A DNA stretch of 64,000 nt. Source: Deuterostichococcus epilithicus (Eukaryota > Chlorophyta > Trebouxiophyceae > Prasiolales > Stichococcaceae). Shown one piece after another: positions 1 to 12,300 of the stretch. Location of the stretch: the NCBI GenBank assembly GCA_033439295.1, contig JAVTLE010000023.1, forward strand, positions 2,764,530 through 2,828,529, read 5' to 3'. The notes under the pieces were generated by a model. The model was not told the DNA's origin. It was given only the letters and a program-made list of their open reading frames with translations, and did no database searches. A program made the translations under genes and the position numbers. Positions within the stretch are counted from its first letter, which is position 1. The number at the start of each line of letters is the position of its first letter.

Positions 1-76
1 GGTTATTCTTGCTGACCAAGAGACTTACAAGCCTTAGACTTTCACATAGTGGAACATTGAACACCCATGCGCACAG

Positions 77-345
77 GGTCGCCACTCATCAGTCGGGGCA
101 GTTGGCAGGAACTGCTGAAGGCTCAAGGCTTCGAGGGCGTGCTCGTGGCGGGCAGCGACGTTGCCGCGCCGCCGCTGCTGGGCCGTCAATCAGTGGTGCT
201 GGGCGTCAGCGACGGCGTCATTTACAAGCCCGACTTCACAGCTGCGGCGTTGAAAGTCAGGGCCGCAGCGCCAGCAGCGGCGCCGGCGCCTGCGCCGCTG
301 CAGCGGGTGGTCGCGACGGGGCCTGATTCCGTTGCCATCGTGAAG
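77..345 (+). CDS. PKS segment: possible C-terminus of a C-methyltransferase domain
   Basis: This first exon enters in phase 1 after CAG at 74-76 and ends at AAG before GTGCGA. It encodes a stretch beginning [18 protein letters not shown], followed by a beta-strand-like segment ([12 protein letters not shown]) and then an Ala/Pro-rich linker leading to the ACPs. The pattern Trp..LeuLeu...GlyPhe followed by a hydrophobic strand and Ser-Asp-Gly resembles the last helix and strand of PKS-embedded SAM methyltransferases, which sit just before the ACP. The SAM-binding motif would lie upstream of the window, so the call is inference. It could instead be the end of a ketoreductase or of a loading domain. 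Confidence 0.35.
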
Positions 346-3300
346 GTGCGATGGGCCTATTCGATTAAGCTGGAGTCTAAACTTTGGACTTCCTGTGCAG
401 ACGCTCGTTGCTGCGCGCCTATGCGTCGACGCATACCCGTCCGCATACCCGTCACATCCACAGCCGCATGCTGTCTGTCGCAAGCATGGCGGATCGTCTT
501 GCTGGCGCTTCACTGAGACGACACTGCCGAACCTACTGTGCAGGAGCTGCGGCAGGTGGTGAACGAGCTGCTTGGGGAGGAAGTGCCACTCGACCAGCCA
601 CTCATGGAGGCCGGCCTCGACTCCATCGGTGCTTATCTGCCGCCCGCACTCTGTCCTTCGGACGCTTCCAGCAATCAGCAATGTTTAGCCGCAGGATATT
701 CTTGATCGTCAGCCAGAGCTCTTTCGATCTTAGGCACACATGAGGCGGCAGAGGACGAAATGAACAGTGGTGCATCGATTTGCGATTTTTGCGACCTTGC
801 GCTCGTCTTCCATGCTGTGTTTCTTCCTGTCTGCAGGTGCTGTGGAGCTGCACAATGCAATCTCGGCCAAGTTCGGCATGGAGCTACCTGCCACAGCGAC
901 CTTCGATCACCCCACGATCAGCGCTCTGGCCGTCTTCGTCGCCAGGCGCATGGCCCCCGAGCCAGCGGCCCCGGCCAGTGACGATGCCACGGCGTGGCAG
1001 CATAACGGCACTGTGGCGGCAATGCAGCAGGCTGCAGCAGCAGCTGCGCAGCAGGATCTGCAGAGGCGGCTGCAGCTCGCGGTCGATGAGCTGCTGGGCT
1101 TCCCTGTGGCGGCTGACATGCCACTCATGGAGGCCGGCCTCGACTCCATTGGTGCGTAGCTGCAAACCTGACCCGCCATCGCTTAGTGAAACACGGTCGT
1201 GTGGCCATGACTTACTCCCGGGAGGATAACTCTCGGGTGAGTAGAGGTGCTTCCTGCACACACAAGCTCAGCCTACAGTCGAGCTTTGTGACTTGCAGTC
1301 CTTGATGCATCAGGCGATGGTGCACATCCAGGATTGCAAACCGCATCCCGATCGAATGCAGGCGCCGTGGAACTTCGCAACAGCGTGTCAGCCTCCTTCG
1401 GCCTGGAGCTGCCGGTCACTGCCACCTTCGACTACCCCACCGTCACTGCCCTGGCCGACTTCATCGCCTCGAAGACCACGCCGCCGCCGGCAGACATGGC
1501 GCCCTCTGCCAACGGCAGCCACGAGGTGGTGCTACACACCGCCGCGCCGTCAATTGCTGCCGTGCTGACTCAGCTGCAGGTGTGTGAAACAATCTTTCTG
1601 TCACATGTCTCCGTGTATCGTGTGGCAGCGCACATTGACCTGAAAGGAGGTTTCAAAAAAGGACCAATCCGAAGCGCAGCTACCAAAGTTCGTCTGCATG
1701 CTGCCCGGCTCAGAAGTTGCTTGCGTCAGGCCTGCGGCAAGCAGACGGCGCGCCGATGTCTCGATGACTGACACACTAGAGGCTCGATTTCGTGATTGCT
1801 TGATCGTGACTGCTGTGCCCCTTGCTATACGGCAGGAGGTCGTGAACGAGCTGGTGGGCTTTGAGGTGGCGGCGGACCAGCCGCTCATGGAGGCCGGCCT
1901 CGACTCCATCGGTGTGCCTGCTTCGCCCCCGTTGCTCCTCCCTGATTGGTTCTGAGCTCCCACCTGCAGCTGAACGAGCGAATTCATTCCAAGATGAGCA
2001 TGCAACTGACGCGCGAGCTGCATGCCCAGAACATGGTTTCGGAGGGACCTGCAGCCGTATGCCGATGTGGCATCTCTGTGTGGCACAGGCGCTGTGGAGC
2101 TGCGCAACAGCGTGAACGCCAAGTTCGGCATAGACTTGCCTGCGACGTCGACGTTTGATCATCCCACAGCCGCGGCACTGGCGGCATACATCGCCAGCAA
2201 GATCACGCCCGCCGTGCAGGTGTGCAATGCATGGCTGTCCGTAAGCTGGGATGAGGAGCACTGATATGTCGGCTAAGGACCTATTCGAAAGGTTTTGTTT
2301 AGTCTCGCATCTCTGGCTGCCCCTGCATTCAAAACAAAGCTGCATGGGGTGTCGTCCTGGTGAGCTCACCACTGCGCCTGTGTCCGCAGCAAATGCCGCT
2401 GGCCAGCATGGCCGGACCGATGGCGGGTCCGGGAGTTGCTTCCAAAGGGCTGCATACAATCGACATCGTGGGCGTGTCCAGCACGCTCGCCACCTCGTCC
2501 GATGCCCGAGAAGGTATTTGCACTTCTAACCTCAGCCCAATGCCGCTGGACAGCTGTGCTGATGACATGGCTCTGGAATTATGCAGAGCAGACTCGTTAT
2601 GCCTCATTGTTGTGCCATGCTGCTGCCAAGGGCTTCTGGGCAGGAAGAGATAATTGACAGGCGCATCTTGTGATCCGATGCTGCAGGCTTTGCGGAGTGC
2701 ATGTTCCAGGAGCGGGACCTAATTAGCGCCACGCCGCTGCAACGTTGGGACCCCGAGCTGCTTGGCGCCCCTGCCGAAGCAGGTTTGCACGGCTGGTTGT
2801 GCTGTTTGCCTACCAACCTTCAGACTGCAATTCCGGTGCATCCATTGGAAGCATTCTGCACCTGCATTGCGGTTGATTCGCCAGAAATGCCTGCTGCGTC
2901 CACTGTCGGTAGGAACTTGTGATGACAGGCTCATTTTCCACATTCTCAACCACGACACACTGTATCTTGGCGATAAGGCATGCGCTTCGATGGTCGACGG
3001 CCAGACTGTCAATGCTCGAGCTTTGACAGTTTTTGCAGCATCAATGGGAGAGCTCCTGCGTAAAAGTCCGCTGTGACAGATGATGCGATCGTTCTTGGGG
3101 GCCTGCTCCTACTGGCATGCTCACCAATGCGAGTGTGTTATCGTGCCTCAGCGGCGTCCAACATGCTGCGGCTGGCGGCATTTGCCGACGATGTCGCCTC
3201 TTTTGACGCTGCCGCCTTCCGCCTGGCGCGCGCCGAGGCGGTGGCGCTGGACCCGCAGGCTCGCATCCTGCTGCAGCAGGTCGCTGCAGCCCGTCAGGTG

Positions 3301-6300
3301 TGCGCTCTGCACCTATTGTGTGACTGGACGGCGCTGCGGGCATGGTCATGCAGCGCCCAGGCATGTGCGCTCAGAGGCATGGCGGCGGCAGCTCCGCAGG
3401 CTGTCGGCCAGTTGCCAGGTGCTCACTGACAGTGCTATTAGAGCTCAGGACCTGCAGCAACTGTCAGAGGCAGTGCGAGCCTGCTTAAGCGCATTGAATG
3501 TGAATTGTATAACCCATCAATGTATCTAGCCATCACCTCACTTCCTCTGCTGCATGCAGGATGCGCTGGCGGCGGGAGCTGAGGTGGCGGCGGCGGCCAC
3601 GGGCGTGTACATTGGTTGCGTGTGGCAGGAGTACCAGCTGCTGCTGGAGCAGCTGGCGGTGCCGCCGTCGGTGCACGTGCTGACCGGCAGCGGCATGAAC
3701 TTCCTCATCGGCCGCGTCTCCTACACCTTCGGCTTCCAAGGTGGGGCGCCGTGCATGAGACAGTGTGCTCTACATTTGAGGTTCTGTGGGGCATCTGGAC
3801 CTGGGATGAGTGCCAGACATGCAGGCACCTGCCAAGTGATGTCAGCCAGGACGCATGTTTCCATTGCCTTTGCAGCAGCGCCACCGGGGTGAGCCAGAGC
3901 CTTCAGTCTGACCTCCTACATGTTTGGAGCTGAAAACCATGCATCCATTCCCAATGCCCTGCAGGCCCCTGCATCGGCATGGACACCGCCTGCTCGTCCT
4001 CCATGGTGGCCACCCACCTGGCCGCCACTGGGCTGGCAAACGGGGAGGCGCGGGCTTCGTTTGCCGCCGGCGTCAACCTGATGCTGGTGCCGGACACCTC
4101 CATCCACATGGCGGCACTGGGCGCGCTGTCGCCCACCGGCAGGTGCGCCCACAACGGGATGCCGTTGGAGTGTCGCGCATGAATGCGTGACGAAACATCT
4201 GGCTCGGGCAACTGCAGCTACTCGACGCTCGCCCGCGTCCTGTATTGCTGCGCACGCCGTGTTGGTTTTGGACGAACGTCTGCGATTGACTGGCCATCCG
4301 CCACCCGATCCTGCTGCCGTCCGCTATGCGGTTCCGCTTGCCTTGTGTGGTGACTGGTCTACTAAGCGAGCTGAAGCAAAGACTCAGTCGCTCACTGAGT
4401 CTTTGTGACGCCAGCTACACAATGCAAAGCAGATCAGCCTCGACAGCAAACTCATTCTTGCTCGTAGCGGACGGCCGTGGCATGAGTTTTGATCACACAT
4501 GACTGTAAGCCCTAAACATAGGTTCTGGTCATGCAGGTCCAGGACCTTTGATGCCGATGCGGACGGCTATGGCCGCGGCGAGGGTTGCGCTGTGTTTGTG
4601 CTGAGCGTGTCCGGCTCCATGGCCCCGGCTGCAGCACCCCCCCTGGCCATTCTGCAAGGTGCGCAGCAGCCTGCAGCCCCAGCCAATGTCGATTGGCCAA
4701 AAAACGTGTGAGATTGAGAGTTTGAGACGCCAGAACGTGTGCCACAGCCCTGCTGTGTTCGACCATGGCAAAACCTTTCACTTGCTGCACATCTGTGCTT
4801 GACTCCAACAGGTCACTGTGGACCCTGCAGGCTCAGCATACAACCAGGCAGGCCGCTCCAGCGGCCTCACGGCGCCCAATGGCCCGGCGCAGACAACGCT
4901 CATCAAAGCGGCGCTGCAGGTGATGCCAGTTCCCTGCATCACCAAGCCTTTCCCATCAGCACCGGCCCTCTCGTGCTGACGCAGATTGCTATTGTACACA
5001 CCTCGTTTGAGTAGAGGCCTTGCTACAGCCCATGTCGCTGTTGGCCTCTCTGGTTTCTGTCCCAGAGATGTGTTGCTGCGATCTGGTTTAACTCGCAATA
5101 TGAGGGACGCACGTGCGAGAGTGCACTGCACATAGACAAGCATCGCTCGTTCGCCCGCTTTGCAGGTGGCGCGGCTGCGGCCGCAGGACGTGGGCTTTGT
5201 CAGCGTGCACGGCACCGGCACGCCGCTGGGCGACCCCATCGAGGTGGGCGCCCTGGGACAGGGCCTGGCGGTGCCGCTCGGCCAGTCGACCCGGGTCACC
5301 CTCGGTGCGTGCCCACCGTCTGATACCCCAGCTTTCCCAGTACCATCCGGCTTATAATTGCTCAAGGGCCGCCGTTTGATCCACAAGATGCCAGACGGCT
5401 GCTCTCCGGCAGCCCATACAACAAGCAATTGACAGGCTGGCGCACTCGCATGACGCCTCGCATCCATGCCTGCAATTTCCAAGGCTGATGGCCGACAGAC
5501 CAGTGATCAGGCAGCTGCTGCTTCAGCTTGCGGCTGTCATGACCCCAACAGGGTCGGTCAAGGCGTGCTACGGGCACACGGAGGGCAGTGCCGGCATCCA
5601 CGGTGCGCTGCTGGCGCTGCTGGTGGTGCAGGCGCGGGCGGCGCCGCCCGTCATGCACGCCCGCTCGCTCAATCCCTATGTGGCCGCGGCGCTGTCCGAC
5701 TGGCGGCAGTCCTGCCGCGTGACGCCGGTCCTTCCCAGGGTGCGCCAATTGCCGGGGGCTTGCTGTCGGTCCCTCCTGGCAGTGAGCAGAAGCCTTGCCT
5801 GACAGGATGTCAGCACAGTTGAGAGGCCTTGCCGCATTGTGACGTCCTCTGTCGCCCCTACAGCATGTCATTTCAGCCGAAACATGGCCAGCTGTTCACT
5901 GCGACACAGAAAGGGTCACTGTGCGGCAGGGTTTTCGGGGCTGTAATTGTTGTTGAGCACCAGAATATCCTGTGACCAGGGCATGCCATGTCCTAGACTC
6001 TCGGATTTAAGGCAACCTTCGCCGTGCCTGCGAGCGGGGGCTGCGCAGCATGCACAGCTCTATGCAGACACTTTGCTGGCCTGACTTGTCTGTGCGCAAG
6101 CACCTGCAGCTGTGTTGTCAGTGGCTTGAGGTTTGACATGCCTTCTGCAGGAGTGTGGGGTGCTGGCCGGCAGCAACGAGGGCCGCGCTGCCGGCGCTTC
6201 CTCGTTCGGCATGAGCGGCGTCAACGCGCATGGCTTGTTCACTGCGCCGCCGGAGCTCCGCGTGCCTGCAGCCGACACGCAGCAGGCGCTGCCCTGGCAG

Positions 6301-9300
6301 ACGGCGCGGCAGTGGCCGCTGCCAGCACGGCACTTCATGCTGGCGGCGGCGCTGCCTGGTATATGGGGCGATGCCGCGTGCAGGTACTACACTCTGCCCG
6401 TTCACAGACTCTCTTGCCACGACAGCGCAGCCTTTGTGAACCTTGCTGTCGTCCAAGGTGTGAAGGTGCAGCATGCCGAACCTCCATGCGGTCCATGCCT
6501 CCAAGCTACTCAACTGCAGCGCAGCAAGCTGGCACCTTGTCCCGTTGCTACAACCGATTGGCTGCAACTGCAGCTTCGAGGTCAGGCTGGCGACGCCTGC
6601 ACTGGCCTTCCTCAGCGACCATCTCGTGGCCGGCCGCCCAATCTTGCCCGGCGCAGCGATGTTCGAGGCTACGCTGGCGGCGGCGCGATCCCTGCAGCCA
6701 GACGATTTCCTGGAGGCTGACAGCAGCGGCTTTGCGCTGTCGGCGGCCGCGATCCCGGCGCCGGTCCTGCTGGGCAGTGCTGCAGGCAGCCTGCTGCGCT
6801 GCGCCGTTAACAGTCTGACTGGCGGCATCGAGCTGAGCCAGGCCTCAGGTGCATGATGCTTCAGTGCATGCGGACGTTTCAAGGCGTTAAGTGGTCTCTA
6901 CTCCCTGATATCGTTTGCACGAACCATGCGGCTTGCAAACTGCAATTTAGAGAGAGCACTTCACAAGCGCATTTGCAGGCACTTATGCGGGCTCCTGCAA
7001 GCATATTGGCTCAGAGCCACACAACAGCTGCCTGGCCGGATATCCAATGCTTGCCATCACCGCTGTTCTGTTCTGCATCTGTGCAGGCCGCCAGGCATGC
7101 CTGCGGGCAAGCGTCTCTAGCGTGATTGTGAGAGGTAACACGTCACAGCTGCTGCCTCAGCGGAGGTCGGGACTGAGACAGCTGCTGCCGCTGCCTGCGT
7201 CAGCGCCGCACGTCCACCTCACAGGTGTGCTCGTTTGGCAGTGGCACATGCTCACACATGACTCGTGTTTCATCCAGAAGATGCAAGGAACCTGCCGCGG
7301 AAGGGCGATGCTCAGTTCAGGATATGCCCCTAAAATCTTCCTCCTGCCTGCAGGCGCAATCGACTTCATCGTGCCCAAGGGCTCTGGCTACATCGCCCAC
7401 CCCGCAGTGACGGACAACTGCATGCAGCTGGGACCTGTCTCCGGCCTCCAGCAGATGGGAGACGCGGCAACAGAGCAAGCCGCCGCAGTCACCAGGTATC
7501 AGGCTGGCTGACGATATCGCAGCTCAATGGTGCAGCTTGCACTGCATCAGAGGAGCAGCTGGCATCCTACACCATGCCGAGCAGACATTGCCGCAAGCGT
7601 GTTGGCATCAGAGCAACTGGAAGTGCGCATCTCATGGCTGCCCTGCTGGCAGCATGGAGCATCGCGTGGCTGTCAGGGAAACATGCACAGGTTGAGCCCG
7701 TTGTGACAATGCAACAGCCCAATGCTGATGATGAGCACTCTGAAATCGGGCAGGGTGGTTGCGGGCATGGGCGCTCTGCTGGCAACACTTGGCGGCCGCG
7801 CAGGCGGCTGGGCTGCCGGGGCCCGCACGCTGACAGCGGCGGACGGCAGTATCGCCACCGGCCATGCGCTGCTGGGAGCTGCTGGCGGCGCGGCCATGCA
7901 GCTTTCGGGCCTGCAGGTGCGGGTCATCCAGGGTCTCGGCAGTATTGATTTCCATCCTCATCGTGGCGCTGCCTGACACCATCGACCTGCCAGGCAGGAC
8001 CGTGTGCCAGTCGTGTTGCAGCAGGCTGCCACAGGGCACCTGACTTGCAGCAGCCGCTGCAATGACGTCAATTTGTGGCGTCCTTGGTCATGACAGCAGC
8101 GGAGCCCTGTCGCTACTTCTGGCGCAGCTCAGAGGTGCAGCTCAGAGATGTGACGGGAAAATCTGCGCTCGTCATGACCAAGGATCTGGCCTTGGCATGA
8201 TGGATCGACCAAAGAAGCCTCATTCTGCCAACAGACTCCAACCCAGCATGCATCAAACGAAACAAAGTGGACATTCCTGCCTCCAAGTCAACTGATGCTG
8301 CCGCTGCGCTGTGCTGGACAGGCAAAAGTGGTGCCCAGCAGCGCGTTGCTGCCGGCAGCAGCTGCCGGTGCGGCAGCCGCGGAGGCGGAGGACAGGCGCC
8401 AGGTCCTGTACGAGGTGCAGTGGCAGGCGACCCAGCCTCCGGTGCCAGCGCTTGCTGGATCCGTGCCGCTGCCGCATCGGGCGGCTCTGCTGACAACACG
8501 GGACCGCAGGGGCAGGGTCCTTGCCCAGGTATGTGCTGCATGGTGCATCTTACAGGAAATGTACGGCAACTGTCCTTAGTGCTTGCTTACAACTCATCTC
8601 TCCTGAAGCTTGCTGAATCGAGGCTTATTGACTTTGCCTCCCCGTTACTTCTGCAGGACGTGCTGACAAGTGCCGGTGCCGCCGGTGCCTCAGCAAGGCT
8701 GGGGGCAGCTCTGGCAGCCTCCCTGCAGCGCCGCATGGCCGCCGATCCGGCATCATTGCAGCTGCAGAGCCGTGGTGATTCCATTGCAGCGCAAAGCACG
8801 CCCTGCCCCGCCGCAGCGGACCCCAAGCAGCGTAACGGCGGCCGCTCCCTGGCAGCAATGATGCGGGTTGCAGCCGCGGAGGCGCCCGCGATGGCTGTCT
8901 CCTTCCTGGAAGTGTCGGCGGCTGCGGCGCTGGGTGCGACACATACGCAGGCGCTGCCAGACGCCGACGTGCATGGCCGCAGCCTGTCCGCCGGTGCGTG
9001 GCTTGCGCCGCGCCTCGCAACGCGGCACCATGCAGCAGCGCGAAGCAGCACGGCAGGCAGGGCCGGGCCCGGTGACGCCGCGTCTGCAGGCCGCGCCCTG
9101 GTGACAGGTGCAGTTTACAGAATCCAAGCTGTGGCACACTAGCAGTATTGCGTGCGCTCAATTGAACCAGCCGTGACACTTGCCGATCACATCAACGAGC
9201 TCCGACCTGACCATCACTCTGTGACTTGCGCGAGATGCTCTGGCGGCCGGCCGAATGGCATCGAGGTCGAGGGACGATTTAGCAGGTTGCAGGCAGGCCA

Positions 9301-12300
9301 GGTTGCAGGCAGGCTAAAATGTATTCCAACATGCAATTCTGCAGGCGGTACCGGCGCGGTTGGCTCGCTGGTGGCGCTGTGGCTAGCGGCGCACGGCACG
9401 GCCGACATCATGCTGCTGGGCCGCTCCGGGCGCTTCCCCCTCGACTCGCCGCTGGCCTCCTACAGGCGCGGCATTCATTCGTATCTTGGATCTCACATTG
9501 CCGGAGTCATGTTGTAGTGCATCATGCATGCAGTGTGTGTTGGGTTGGCATGCATGGCTCGGGGTGCACGGCTGGACCTCCAGCAATCTGCAGGATTGTT
9601 GGAACATGCCGCTGGCATCCCCAGCAATGCAATGCTGCCAAGCAAGTGTTTTTTACCATAGAGGTTCGGAACTAGTAGTCCCTGTGAAAATATGCATGTC
9701 AAAGTCTGGCTTCTCGAAGCTGACGCCCTGACACTTTCAAATGCCGCGCAGGGGTGACGAGTGCTTCACCACAGTGCGCGCCGACGTGTCAGCTGCTGAG
9801 GAGGTCGCGTTCGCGACTTCCGTGACGGCTCACGGCAGCCCGCTCACTGGCGTCATGCACGCCGGCGCGGTCCTGGACTCCGCCGTCATCTCCAACATCA
9901 AGCTGTCAGGCCTGCGCACCGAATTTGGCGGCAAGGTGGCGGGCGCAGAGGCGCTGCTGGCCCGCACCGGCGCGGCGCCGCTGGCGGCGCTGAACCTGTT
10001 CTCCAGCCTCGCGGCGTTCAGCGGCTCCGGCGGGCAGGGCGTGTATGCCGCCGCAAACGGCACGCTCGATGCACATGCTGCCTCGCTGCAGGTGAGAATT
10101 GCCGTCGTATCGCAGCAGCCCTTTTCAGGTCGTATGACACCTCAGCAACATCGTTCCCTTGCGATGGAATGTGGTGGGAGGCGCTTTGCCTGCAGGTGGC
10201 CTTCGACAGGGTTTGCCGGGTGGCCATTGCTGAAGCGGGTGTTGCATCTATCTCCAGGCCGCAGGGCGGCCTGGCACGGCGGTACAGTGGGGCGCCTGGG
10301 GCGGCGGCGGCATGGCGCAGCGGGTGCCGGGCTTCGTGACTCGCATGGAGCGCCAGGGGCTGGGCCTGCTGCTGCCGGAGACGGGGCTGGCAGTCCTGGG
10401 GGCGGTCCTGGCCGCTGCCACCGCGCCAGCGCTGGTGCACCCGCCGCCGCAGCCTGTCTCCATCGGTGAGCACTCTGCTTCACAGCCTGGCCCCCGGACA
10501 GGAGTGCGTCATAACAGAGAGGTTGTCTGAGTGGGGGAAAAAGCCGAGGCTGGCGCCAGTGTCGCTGCAGCCACTGCTCTTACGCCACCGGGACATATCT
10601 CCTCAGCAAAGCCGTCGTCACTTCTGTTATGCAGGAAACGTCTTCCTGTGGGACCGCCTCGCCAAGGCGTCGCCAAACCTGCCGACCGCCTTCCTGGGCG
10701 ACTTCCTGCGTCCAGCAACAGCTGCCGTCGCCGCTGCTCCGCTGCTGGCGGCGAGCGCGACGCCTGTCTCCCGCAGGGTCAAGGGCCGGCGCGGCCGCAG
10801 GGGCCAGCGGCCTGCCGCTGCCAGGTGACACTGTCTTGCATTTGGCGCAGATCACCCTCCTGGCGTGACGTTGCTGCTTGGTGCTCCTATGCGCCTGGCA
10901 TAAGCCTCGTTGCCGGCAGGCCATGAATGCCATGGAGGTGCATGTGGTTCGACAGGCTTGACGCTGTCATCTGCCCGCCTTGGCGCAGGGCGGTCGGCAG
11001 CGCGAGTCTGGCGTCGGGCGACGCAGCACGACTGGCAGATGTGTCCGCTGGCGTTCTGGCTGCGGCGCGCGACATGCTGGGTGCCGGCGTCGGCGCGGAC
11101 CAGCCGCTCATGGAGGCTGGCCTCGACTCGCTAGGTGCTGCAATGCAATTGTTGCACTTTCTGCAAAAACCAGTCGATGTTTAAAAGGCAGATGCCGGTG
11201 ACGATTTTCTGTCTTGCTATGTCAATGATCGCTCAAACGGTCCTTGATGCTGACAGGGGCTGTGGAGCTGCGCAATGCGCTGACCAGCCGCTTCAGCGTG
11301 GAGCTGCCGCAAACAGTCACCTTTGACTACCCCACCGTCACCGCCCTGGCCGGCTTCATTGGTGCCCACGAGAAGGCGCCGACAGCGGCAGAGGCGACTG
11401 AAGCCATGTTCAGCGCTGCGCCCGCTGCCAACACTAGCAGCATCAGGTATCGGCAGGGCGCCATGGACGCAGCATCTGCACGTTCTGATCCTGCAGAAAG
11501 TCGGTCCGCTTGCAAGGTCCAGGCAGGGGGTTGGGCTGGAGGCCGCTGAACGAGGATGCAAAACCTCTCATGGTAAGACTGCCGAGGCACGCAGGGCCGC
11601 CATCAAGACCGCGGTTCGCGATGTGCTGGGCGCCGCCGCCGTGGACTCGAGCCAGCCGCTCATGGAGGCCGGCCTCGACTCCCTGGGTGAACACCGCTGG
11701 TCAATCGCTCCTACACGATGCGCTCAGAACGTCTTGTGCTGTAATGCACTCCATCTGCATGTGTCTGCCGTGCTGCCGCTTCTGTTCTGCATCCGCCCTT
11801 GAACGTGATTCACCAACCAGACACTGCTGGGCGCTCCTGATATGCCCGGCCTTGTGTGCAGGCGCTGTGGAGCTGCGCAATGCGCTGAATGCAGCTTTCG
11901 GCATCGAGTTGACGGCGACAGCCATCCTGGACTACCCAACAGTCGAAGCGCTGACTGGGCATGTCGCCAGCATGATAGCTCCAGCGCTTGTCAGCCGGAC
12001 AGGTGAGAGTGTCTTGAGTGTGCGAAGTCCTTCGGAAAATAGAGCAGAACCTCAGGCTCATGGCTGGCGGCATGATGAGGACCCTGATTTGGTGATCAAG
12101 TACCCATAAAACCACGAGCATACATCCGCAGCACATGCAAGCCGCGCCTTCCGAGTTTGCCCCCTCTTGGTCGCATGTCCAACTAGGACATCACACCCAA
12201 GATGGCGATGTCCGAGTCGTCGTTGAGCATCTGCTGTGGAGCCCAGCTGATCGAGCATGTAGAGCTCGGTCACGGATGAGGACTGGCTATTACCATGCAG

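Noticed and set aside
9466-9480. GC donor after 9465 in KR1
   Set aside because: A normal GT donor at 9481 also keeps the phase, so this site was not counted among the GC introns.
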